A DNA stretch of 15,642 bases. It comes from UPXZ01 sp047973025. Lineage in GTDB: Bacteria > Bacteroidota > Bacteroidia > Bacteroidales > Paludibacteraceae. The stretch is from the NCBI GenBank assembly GCA_047973025.1, contig JBKEBE010000091.1:1-15642 (forward strand), in the 5' to 3' direction. The notes under the pieces are model-generated. The model was not told the origin of the DNA, did not search any database, and saw nothing but the letters and a program-made list of their open reading frames with translations. Each line of letters opens with the position of its first letter. Position 1 is the stretch's first letter. Made by a program: the position numbers and the translations under genes. Shown in pieces: positions 8,662-15,336 of the stretch.

Positions 8662-9413
8662 TTATGCTACATTCGGCAAATCGACAACAAAACGATCTGT
8701 AGCGGGTAGTGGGTACACAAGCACTTGTAGAGCCACCGGATTATAGATAGTAGATGTCAGACAAGTGTTTGTTTTTACGGTAAACTTATTTCCGGATGGC
8801 GCGTCGTATTCGTAACAGGTGGATTGAGTAATACCCGTAATACTTAAGATTCGTATATTGATGTGCCTGTATTTTTTTTAAGCGTACGGGCACTGACCAA
8901 AGCAGACAAGGCGTGATCCCATGGAAAATTTACGATATCCAATCGAGGAAATCCACCGGACGTTTTCCAACTAATGGCTTCTTTGTACGGATTCATCCAA
9001 CCGCCGGAGTATCCCTACTGATTTTTACCGCCGAGTGACTGAATATTTCCCATTAATCCGGCAGATATGCTCAACTAAGTGCCTGCGTCGGTCAGACTTT
9101 TAATGCCGTTAATCGCGTCGCGTGGGGAGCTTTGATAGGCATTCACGCGATCAGCTTTTGAAAAAATCTCTTCGATATTATTGGTGGGATGTGCTACACT
9201 GCTTCCCGGATAACGATTTCCACCATTCATCTTCAAGCGGTGGGATTCTTCTGCATATTGTTTAGAATCCGGTTTATCAAGACTTTTATCTGCCCAATAC
9301 ACCGGTTGATCCATGTGCCAAAGGTAAGTGGTATAAATTTTCTGCGCTAATATTGGTTGAAAATTCAGCACTAAAAGAAGTATTACATCAATAATGAATA
9401 ATGACCTTATCAT
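8662..9413 (-). pseudogene. Decayed secreted glycoside hydrolase, GH57-like
   Basis: The minus strand starts at an ATG (9413-9411) with a clear signal peptide (LFIIDVILLLVLNFQPILAQ) and then KIYTTYLWHMDQPVYWADKS, YPGSSVAHPTNNIEEIF and VNAYQSSPRDAI, which I recognise as like the N-terminus of secreted GH57-type amylase-like proteins. After 112 codons a TAG (9075-9077) interrupts it, but the same frame continues with plausible protein (LSISAGLMGNIQSLGGKNQ), a second TAG (9015-9017), more protein (GYSGGWMNPYKEAISW, GGFPRLDIVNFPWDHAL) and a TAA (8844-8846). Reading then resumes in another frame with a C-terminal domain-like segment (CYEYDAPSGNKFTVKTNT ... YPLPATDRFVVDLPNVA) ending at a TAA at 8662-8664. 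About 250 codons remain, too few for a family I expect to be several hundred residues, so most of the catalytic domain is probably deleted. Family name is moderately certain; pseudogene status is strong. Confidence 0.78.
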
Positions 9414-9775
9414 AACAAAAATTCGTTGATTTGTTTATAAAATAAGAGTAATATCGAAAATAAAAGTTACAATAACTTCAAAATTTATCCAATCTATCCT
9501 GCAAACGTTTGATTAAATTAGATATAAATCCTTGTCATGTTACGGTATTTCTCACAAACTACCGCTTAAATTAGCTATTCTTTATCCGAAATGAACATCA
9601 GACGACATCCGTTTGGCAATTATTCGAAACCCGGCTTAATTCCGAACACTTATCATTAGTGAGAATTGGCTTTCTGATAACTTGAATCGCTTTTTCGTGA
9701 GAGACAAAATAAATTGGAACTACGTCTTTACGGTTTATATGTGATTTACACATCTCGAAAATCGAGAAAATTTCC
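9414..9775. other. Intergenic spacer with no recognised gene
   Basis: This AT-rich stretch lies between the start of the decayed glycosidase (transcribed leftward) and the promoter of the permease gene (transcribed rightward). I see no convincing coding sequence, tRNA or named RNA. The left part (9414-9530) should hold whatever promoter the pseudogene had; no exact TAnnTTTG element was found there. Confidence 0.45.
9753..9767. repeat. Short perfect inverted repeat (TCTCGA-AAA-TCGAGA) upstream of the permease -7 element
   Basis: Two 6-base arms separated by three A residues end 8 bases before the TATCTTTG element. The position, in the spacer where RNA polymerase and regulators bind, makes it a candidate operator, but repeats this short also arise by chance. 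Confidence 0.3.
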
Positions 9776-9783
9776 TATCTTTG
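9776..9783 (+). promoter_or_regulatory. Putative Bacteroidota -7 promoter element (TATCTTTG)
   Basis: An exact TAnnTTTG match followed by C, 56 bases before the TTG start of the permease gene. A transcript beginning about 7 bases further on would include the TTG codon, which supports that start choice. No obvious -33 TTG. Confidence 0.6.
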
Positions 9784-9838
9784 CGTTGCTCAAAATGATG
9801 CACTTTCTTAATCCACAAACTTTTGACAAAGCAAATCC

Positions 9839-11083
9839 TTGAATCTCGAATATTACATAGCCAAACGTATTCACTTTGAAAAAAAAGGGAAACGAAACGT
9901 CTCGAGACCCGCCGTTCGGATTGCTACCATCGGCATAGCGGTAGGCGTAGCGGTAATGCTTGTTGCCATTGCCGTAGTAATCGGATTTAAAGAAGAAATA
10001 CGAAACAAAACCATCGGATTTGGCTCGCACATCCAAATTACGAACTTTGACAATAATAATTCGTATGAAATGCAGCCGATTCACATCAACGATACGTTGA
10101 TGGATGAAATCAAGCATATACCGGACTTGAAGCATGTACAGCGATTTGTAACCAAGCCGGGAATCATCAAAACGAATGAGAACTTTCAGGGAATGGTACT
10201 GAAAGGAGTTGGTCCGGAATTTGACTGGAATTTTTTCCAATCCAATCTGATAGAAGGAGAAGTCTTGAACTTAACCGATACCGCGTCAAGAAACGAAGCC
10301 ATCGTCTCAAAAGCATTAGCCGATATGCTTCAACTAAGATTAGGAGATTCGTTTTTTACCTATTTTTTTCAGGAACAAATCCGAGCCCGCAAATTTACCA
10401 TCAAAGGTATCTATTCGACCAATTTTGCCGAATATGAGAAGCTCTTTATATTGACCGATATACGAATTGCGCAGCGACTAAACGGTTGGGAATCCGAATA
10501 CTTCAGCGGATTGGAAATTCTCGTTGACGACTACGATAATTTGGATAAAGTAAATACGGATGTCCTTTCGGTAGCTGCCAATCGGTTTGATGAAGACGGA
10601 AACGGCTATTTTATCCAAACTATCCGACAGCTTAATCCTCAGATTTTCAGTTGGCTGGACTTACTCGACATGAACGTCTGGGTCATTCTATTCTTGATGT
10701 TGGCGGTAGCCGGATTCAACATGATTTCCGGCTTACTGATTCTTATCTTGGAGAAAACCAACATGATAGGTATTTTGAAATCATTCGGCGCGCGCAACTG
10801 GAGTATTCGTCGTGTCTTCTTGTATGAGTCTATCTTCCTGATTGGCAAAGGAATGCTTTGGGGAAACATCATCGGTTTGGTAATTTGTTTTATCCAGTAT
10901 CAGTTCAAAATAATTCCGTTAGACCCTGTTTCCTATTACACTGACACAGTACCCATTACATTTAACTGGCTGTATATTATCATATTGAATATAGGAACAC
11001 TACTCACGTCCATCTTGATGTTGATAGGACCTTCGTATTTGATTACCAAAATCTCGCCGGCAAAGATAATCCGTTACGAATAA
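9839..11083 (+). CDS. FtsX/LolC/LolE-like ABC transporter permease
   Basis: The 414-residue product has the MacB/FtsX permease layout: one membrane helix near the N-terminus (about 27-50, after the conserved-looking EYYIAKRIHFEKKGKRNVSRP), a large periplasmic domain (about 51-275, with FGSHIQITNF) and three C-terminal helices (about 278-304, 332-355 and 375-400). EKTNMIGILKSFGA after the second helix matches the coupling region of LolC/LolE proteins, and ISPAKIIRYE is the typical end. In Gram-negative bacteria such permeases pair with a LolD-type ATPase to release lipoproteins from the inner membrane; the ATPase is not nearby, so substrate is inferred. The start is TTG: an in-frame TGA at 9824-9826 leaves no upstream ATG, and the promoter at 9776-9783 agrees. 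No truncation is seen. Confidence 0.88.
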   Translation: MNLEYYIAKRIHFEKKGKRNVSRPAVRIATIGIAVGVAVMLVAIAVVIGFKEEIRNKTIGFGSHIQITNFDNNNSYEMQPIHINDTLMDEIKHIPDLKHVQRFVTKPGIIKTNENFQGMVLKGVGPEFDWNFFQSNLIEGEVLNLTDTASRNEAIVSKALADMLQLRLGDSFFTYFFQEQIRARKFTIKGIYSTNFAEYEKLFILTDIRIAQRLNGWESEYFSGLEILVDDYDNLDKVNTDVLSVAANRFDEDGNGYFIQTIRQLNPQIFSWLDLLDMNVWVILFLMLAVAGFNMISGLLILILEKTNMIGILKSFGARNWSIRRVFLYESIFLIGKGMLWGNIIGLVICFIQYQFKIIPLDPVSYYTDTVPITFNWLYIIILNIGTLLTSILMLIGPSYLITKISPAKIIRYE

Positions 11084-11190
11084 CGCTTTCAAACTCAAAT
11101 TCTTGGTGTATGGAAGACTCATCTACGACAAGGATTCGATTGAATCTCCAAAAAGCAAAACCGGAAGAATTTTTATTTCGCTATTTTCAC

Positions 11191-11198
11191 TATTTTTG
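11191..11198 (+). promoter_or_regulatory. Putative Bacteroidota -7 promoter element (TATTTTTG)
   Basis: An exact TAnnTTTG match 19 bases before the ligA ATG, which implies a very short leader of roughly a dozen bases. It suggests ligA has its own promoter rather than relying on the permease gene 133 bases upstream. Confidence 0.5.
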
Positions 11199-11216
11199 TA
11201 AAAAAAGAATTGCAAC

Positions 11217-13271
11217 ATGTCCAAAAATAACGATACACAGTTAGATATTTTCAGCACACCGCGTAAGGACAATACCGAAGCGCAAATTAAAGCACTCCGT
11301 CAGGAACTCGAACAGCACAACTACGATTATTACGTGCGTTCGTCGCCTACTATCTCCGACTTCGAATTCGATCAAAAGCTTAAACAGCTGCAAAAGTTGG
11401 AAATGGAACATCCCGAATCTTTCGATCCAAATTCTCCTACACAACGCGTGGGGAGTGATATAAATACTGCATTCAAACAAGTAAAACACCAATACCCCAT
11501 GCTTTCGCTCAGCAACACCTATTCCGAAGGCGAAGTGCAGGACTTCTACGAACGAACGAAAAAATCATTGAATGCTGATTTTGAGCTGGTTTGCGAGCTG
11601 AAATACGACGGAAGTTCCATTTCGTTGGTTTATGAAAACGGGATGCTCTCGAAGGCAATCACACGCGGAGATGGAGAAAAAGGAGATGATGTAACTTCCA
11701 ACATAAAAACAATCCGAAGCATTCCCTTGCGACTTCAAGGCAACGATTATCCGGAATCATTTGAAATTCGAGGCGAAATTCTGATGCCTTGGACTGTATT
11801 TGACGAGCTGAATAAAGAACGTGAAGAGCAAGAAGAACAGCTCTTTGCCAATCCTCGAAACGCTGCTTCCGGAACGCTGAAGATGCAGAACTCATCCGAA
11901 GTTGCCAAGCGTAAATTGGACGGATATTTTTATTACGTGTTGGGTGAAAACCTGACTTTCGACAAGCATTCCGATAATCTATACATGGCACACAAATGGG
12001 GTTTCAAAGTCTCTGATGCCATGAAAGTTTGTAAAACTCCGGAAGAGGTATTCGCGTTTCTCCATTATTGGGATGTAGAACGGAAGAACCTGCCCGTGGC
12101 TACCGACGGAGTTGTAATAAAAGTGAACTCAACTATCCAGCAACGAAACTTGGGATTCACGGCTAAATCTCCACGCTGGGCTATCGCGTATAAATTTCAA
12201 GCCGAACAAGCCGTTACGCGCTTAAATTCAGTCTCATACCAAGTCGGAAGAACCGGAGCCGTTACGCCTGTTGCCAACTTGGAACCCGTACAGCTTTCGG
12301 GAACAACCGTAAAACGAGCGTCATTACACAACGCCGACATCATCGAAGGATTAGACCTGCACATTGGCGATAGCGTGTATGTAGAAAAAGGTGGCGAGAT
12401 TATTCCGAAAATTACCGGAGTCGATGTGAGTTTCCGAACATCGACCGGAGACAAAATACAATTTATCACTCACTGCCCGGAGTGCGAGACACCTTTAATC
12501 CGCATAGAAGGCGAAGCCGCTCACTACTGCCCGAACGAAAACCGATGCCCCCCACAGATAAAAGGCAAAATGATTCATTTCGTCAGCCGAAAAGCCATGA
12601 ACATAGACGGATTGGGTGAAGAAACCATCAACTTGTTATTTCAGCATAAATTACTGAAAAATGTTGCTGATATCTATGAATTAAAGATTCCTGACTTAGA
12701 ACATTTAGAACGATTAGGGACAAAATCGGCATACAACATCATCGATGGCGTAAAAAAATCGAAATCGGTTCCTTTTGAACGGGTACTTTTCGCGTTGGGC
12801 ATCCGCTATGTGGGAGAAACCGTAGCCAAAAAATTAGCTTTCGCGTTCAAAAACATGAATAACCTGCAAAATGCTTCGTTAGAAGCATTAACGACCGTTG
12901 ACGAAATTGGAGAACGAATCGCACAAAGTCTTGTTACTTTTTTTGCTGATGCCCAAAATATTGAGATTATCGAAAAACTGAAACAAGTCGGATTGCAATT
13001 CAGTGTTTCTGAAGAGAATATGAATCTTAAAAGCGAAACGCTGACAGGAAAGACAATTGTTATCAGCGGTACATTCATGAAACACGCTCGGGATGAATAT
13101 AAAAAAATCATTGAGCAACATGGCGGTAAGAATACCGGTAGCATTTCTTCGAAGACCAGTTTCATATTAGCCGGCGAGAATATGGGTCCTGAAAAATTAA
13201 TCAAAGCCGAGAAATTAGGTATTCCGATCATTCGTGAAGAGGAGTTTTTGGCCATGTTAGCACAAAGTTAG
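11217..13271 (+). CDS. ligA: NAD-dependent DNA ligase LigA
   Basis: The 684-residue product is a complete bacterial NAD-dependent ligase, which seals nicks in replication and repair using NAD as adenylate donor. In order: an NAD-binding Ia domain (about 20-90, with YDYYVRSSPTISDFEFD and NSPTQRVG), the adenylation domain with nucleotidyl-accepting Lys129 in ELKYDGSS (KxDG motif) and downstream motifs TRGDGEKGDDVT, FEIRGEIL, NPRNAASGTLK and DGVVIKVN, an OB-fold (about 335-410), a four-cysteine zinc finger (Cys419, Cys422, Cys437, Cys443), helix-hairpin-helix repeats (about 455-600) and a C-terminal BRCT domain (about 605-684, GKTIVISGTF ... KLGIPIIREEEFL). All catalytic and zinc residues are intact and the length is close to the family norm (about 670). 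The first 20 or so residues are a slightly extended polar N-terminus. Confidence 0.98.
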   Translation: MSKNNDTQLDIFSTPRKDNTEAQIKALRQELEQHNYDYYVRSSPTISDFEFDQKLKQLQKLEMEHPESFDPNSPTQRVGSDINTAFKQVKHQYPMLSLSNTYSEGEVQDFYERTKKSLNADFELVCELKYDGSSISLVYENGMLSKAITRGDGEKGDDVTSNIKTIRSIPLRLQGNDYPESFEIRGEILMPWTVFDELNKEREEQEEQLFANPRNAASGTLKMQNSSEVAKRKLDGYFYYVLGENLTFDKHSDNLYMAHKWGFKVSDAMKVCKTPEEVFAFLHYWDVERKNLPVATDGVVIKVNSTIQQRNLGFTAKSPRWAIAYKFQAEQAVTRLNSVSYQVGRTGAVTPVANLEPVQLSGTTVKRASLHNADIIEGLDLHIGDSVYVEKGGEIIPKITGVDVSFRTSTGDKIQFITHCPECETPLIRIEGEAAHYCPNENRCPPQIKGKMIHFVSRKAMNIDGLGEETINLLFQHKLLKNVADIYELKIPDLEHLERLGTKSAYNIIDGVKKSKSVPFERVLFALGIRYVGETVAKKLAFAFKNMNNLQNASLEALTTVDEIGERIAQSLVTFFADAQNIEIIEKLKQVGLQFSVSEENMNLKSETLTGKTIVISGTFMKHARDEYKKIIEQHGGKNTGSISSKTSFILAGENMGPEKLIKAEKLGIPIIREEEFLAMLAQS

Positions 13272-13320
13272 TCACACACTTTACCTAAATTTCAATAATC
13301 ATTCTTATTGAATTTCCTCC

Positions 13321-13328
13321 TAATTTTG
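13321..13328 (+). promoter_or_regulatory. Putative Bacteroidota -7 promoter element (TAATTTTG)
   Basis: An exact TAnnTTTG match followed by CAT, between the ligA stop and the next gene, 92 bases before that gene's ATG. No -33 box at standard spacing could be identified. Confidence 0.45.
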
Positions 13329-13412
13329 CATACTAATTTTCGAAAAGAAAGTGAATTTAAGCAATGCAAAGAAACCTTTTTATACTACTCATTCTCAAGA
13401 TAATACCCTTTC

Positions 13413-14024
13413 ATGAAAAAACTAAATCAATATATCTTTAAACGTAGGGCTACTAAATACTTACGACACACCACTCGAGAAAAAAGATGGGGAGATTACA
13501 ACAAAGTTAAGACCATTCTACTCCTCTTCGAAAGCGATTACATCGAAAAAAACCGTTACATTCACAAAATCATAGATGCGCTCATCGCTGATGGAAAGAA
13601 AGTTTCCGCATGGGGTTTTTTGGATAAAAAAACGGGCAACACAGCCATAACGCCGGCTTTTAGAATACTCGACCGTAGAGCTGTCAATTGGACGGGATGT
13701 CCAAAAGAACCTTTTATTAATGAATTGAAAAGTCATGAATACAATCTGTTGTTAGATCTGACGCTTCGAGATAGTTTACCGCTTCAGTATGTTTGTTTGT
13801 ATGCCAATGCCACTATCAAAACAGGTATGAGCCGAATGAAGAACAATATTCTCGATTTCGAAATAATGATTCCACCACCCGACATAGAAGCACACAACTC
13901 GGAAACCGAAGATAAAAAAAGCGTCGAATTCAAGAATTTGAATGAAACCTTGTTTCATACCGACCAACAATTCCTATACGACCAAATAATGTATTATTTG
14001 AAAAACGTACGATCCAAAGATTGA
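13413..14024 (+). CDS. Conserved Bacteroidota protein of unknown function (DUF6913-like)
   Basis: The 203-residue product is soluble and charged, with no signal peptide or membrane helix. A basic N-terminus (KRRATKYLRHTTREKRWGDY) precedes an alpha/beta-like core: TILLLFESDYIEKNRYIHKIIDAL at about 34-57, KKVSAWGFLDKKT at about 62-74 and NLLLDLTLRDSLPLQYV at about 110-126, then KTGMSRMKNN and an acidic tail. The position between ligA and dapA and the sequence style fit a small Bacteroidota family that I recall as DUF6913; the name is from memory and moderately certain. No catalytic motif is recognisable. The gene appears to have its own promoter (13321-13328) and lies 153 bases before dapA, which also has a promoter element, so the neighbourhood is conserved without necessarily being one operon. 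Confidence 0.8.
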   Translation: MKKLNQYIFKRRATKYLRHTTREKRWGDYNKVKTILLLFESDYIEKNRYIHKIIDALIADGKKVSAWGFLDKKTGNTAITPAFRILDRRAVNWTGCPKEPFINELKSHEYNLLLDLTLRDSLPLQYVCLYANATIKTGMSRMKNNILDFEIMIPPPDIEAHNSETEDKKSVEFKNLNETLFHTDQQFLYDQIMYYLKNVRSKD

Positions 14025-14140
14025 TTAGGGTATTTTCGATTCGGCAGACTACAAACTCGTCGCATTATATACGCTGTACCTTATTCAGAATAAAAAAAAG
14101 GATTTGTTGACAAACAACGAATCGGAACATGTTTTTTTCG

Positions 14141-14148
14141 TACCTTTG
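14141..14148 (+). promoter_or_regulatory. Putative Bacteroidota -7 promoter element (TACCTTTG)
   Basis: An exact TAnnTTTG match followed by CAT, 37 bases before the dapA ATG, giving an expected leader of about 25 bases. Together with the intergenic gap it suggests dapA has its own start of transcription. Confidence 0.6.
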
Positions 14149-14177
14149 CATCCGGCAAAGTATTTGATATTGAAATT

Positions 14178-15059
14178 ATGATAAATTCAAAATTAATTGG
14201 AATGGGCGTTGCCCTGATAACACCCTTTAGAGAAGATGAAAGTATTGATTTTGACGCACTTGCCAAGTTAATTGAGCATCAAATCAAAAACGGTACGGAT
14301 TATCTGGTTATCTGTGGTACTACCGCTGAAACCCCTACCCTTTCTCATTCCGAAAAAGCTCAAATCAAAGAATTTGCCGTACAAAGTGCCGCAGGACGTA
14401 TTCCGTTAGTTTACGGCTTGGGTGGCAACAATACCAAAGAAGTTGTAAAAGCGGTCGCCGAAGAAGATTTAACAGGCTATGACGCCATTCTGAGCGTTAC
14501 CCCTTACTACAACAAGCCGTCCCAAGAAGGACTTTACCGGCATTACGCCGAAATAGCCGGAGCATCCCAACTTCCCATCATTTTATACAACGTACCGGGA
14601 CGGACAGGGGTAAACATGACGGCGGAAACGACCTTACGCTTGGCAAATGAATTTCGGAACGTCTGTGCCGTGAAAGAAGCTTCCGGAAATTTCACGCAAA
14701 TTGACGATATAATCAAAAACAAACCTGCCGATTTTTTGGTAATCTCCGGCGATGACGGTATCACTTTTCCACTAATCACGTTAGGAGCTGTGGGGGTCAT
14801 TTCGGTTATCGGCAATGCTTTCCCGAAGGAATTCAGCCGCATGGTACGGTTGGCACTCGAAGGAGATTATAAAAGCGCGCGACTTATCCACTACAAATTT
14901 ACCGAGCTTTTCAACCTGCTTTTCGTAGAAGGAAATCCGGCAGGAGTAAAAAGCATGTTGGCGGTGATGGGACTGATTGACAACAATCTACGCCTGCCAC
15001 TCGTACCCAATACGATAAAGACCTACGAGAAAATTCGCAACGTACTTAATGAATTATAA
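14178..15059 (+). CDS. dapA: 4-hydroxy-tetrahydrodipicolinate synthase (dihydrodipicolinate synthase)
   Basis: The 293-residue product condenses pyruvate with aspartate semialdehyde, the first committed step of diaminopimelate and lysine synthesis, in the cytoplasm. It is a full-length TIM-barrel aldolase of the Schiff-base class. The active-site residues align with the E. coli enzyme at a constant offset of four: Thr48-Thr49 in CGTTAETPTLS, Tyr111 in PYYNKPSQEG, Tyr137 and Arg142 in YNVPGRTG, and the Schiff-base Lys166 in AVKEASGN. GTTAE replaces the GTTGE of the E. coli protein, which I recall as normal for Bacteroidota. VISGDD and GVISVIGNAFP are also typical. It follows the DUF6913-like gene and has its own promoter element. 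No pathway partner is in the window. Confidence 0.97.
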   Translation: MINSKLIGMGVALITPFREDESIDFDALAKLIEHQIKNGTDYLVICGTTAETPTLSHSEKAQIKEFAVQSAAGRIPLVYGLGGNNTKEVVKAVAEEDLTGYDAILSVTPYYNKPSQEGLYRHYAEIAGASQLPIILYNVPGRTGVNMTAETTLRLANEFRNVCAVKEASGNFTQIDDIIKNKPADFLVISGDDGITFPLITLGAVGVISVIGNAFPKEFSRMVRLALEGDYKSARLIHYKFTELFNLLFVEGNPAGVKSMLAVMGLIDNNLRLPLVPNTIKTYEKIRNVLNEL

Positions 15060-15154
15060 ATGATGAATGAGATTCTTTTGAGTGTCTTTCGCCTTTTCTT
15101 TCATCCGATAAATACTCTCTCACGTGATTGAAAATTCTCCGGAAATCTTGTCTT

Positions 15155-15185
15155 TTTTATGATATTCAGATAGAATATCATAAAA
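15155..15185. repeat. Perfect 13-bp inverted repeat with 5-base loop
   Basis: The arms TTTTATGATATTC (15155-15167) and GAATATCATAAAA (15173-15185) are exact reverse complements around the loop AGATA. It lies 95 bases after the dapA stop and on the far side of the IS200 end. The order is T-run, stem, A-run, the reverse of an intrinsic terminator on either strand, and the stem is almost entirely A/T. It may still act as a stem-loop at the dapA 3' end or as a protein-binding palindrome; the function is unknown. Confidence 0.6.
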
Positions 15186-15290
15186 TCCAACACCTATCCT
15201 TTATTAATATTAGCGTCCCAATCCAGTTAATTTTCATCCTTTTTCGATTTTGGTTGTCATACCGTTTTTCATTGGTCTCAGTCGTTAGTT

Positions 15291-15326
15291 GAAACTATGC
15301 ACTTTCAGTGCAAGACTTTCAGTTTC
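15291..15326. repeat. Nested stem-loop at the probable right end of the IS200-type element
   Basis: An inner hairpin TGCACT-TTC-AGTGCA (15298-15312) lies inside outer arms GAAACT (15291-15296) and AGTTTC (15321-15326). It sits 11 bases downstream of the transposase stop. IS200/IS605 elements have subterminal imperfect hairpins that the Y1 transposase recognises as single-stranded DNA, so this is probably that site. The 9-base direct repeat ACTTTCAGT (15301-15309 and 15315-15323) overlaps it. Confidence 0.55.
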
Positions 15327-15336
15327 TACAAATTTT

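Larger units (their letters stand above)
15060..15336. other. Spacer between dapA and the IS200 transposase; contains the IS end
   Basis: No gene is seen on either strand. The stretch holds the 13-bp palindrome (15155-15185) and, near 15291-15326, the hairpin structures expected at the right end of an IS200-type element. The exact boundary of the element is not determinable by eye; it should lie somewhere left of the hairpin, perhaps between about 15240 and 15291. Confidence 0.45.

Noticed and set aside
9015..9077. TAG codons in the glycosidase-like gene read as pyrrolysine or other recoding
   Set aside because: The gene also has an in-frame TAA, a frame change and a missing stretch, and the other genes in the window show no in-frame TAG. 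Plain decay is simpler.
11120..11155. GATTC-GATT-GAATC near 11134 as an operator upstream of ligA
   Set aside because: Five-base arms are expected by chance, and it is about 45 bases from the promoter element.
14081..14100. TTATTC-A-GAATAA followed by an A-run as a terminator
   Set aside because: Arms of six bases around a single base cannot form a stable hairpin, and the run after it is A rather than T on the transcribed strand.
15155..15185. Intrinsic terminator for dapA
   Set aside because: The stem is almost all A/T and is followed by A residues on both strands, not a U-tract.
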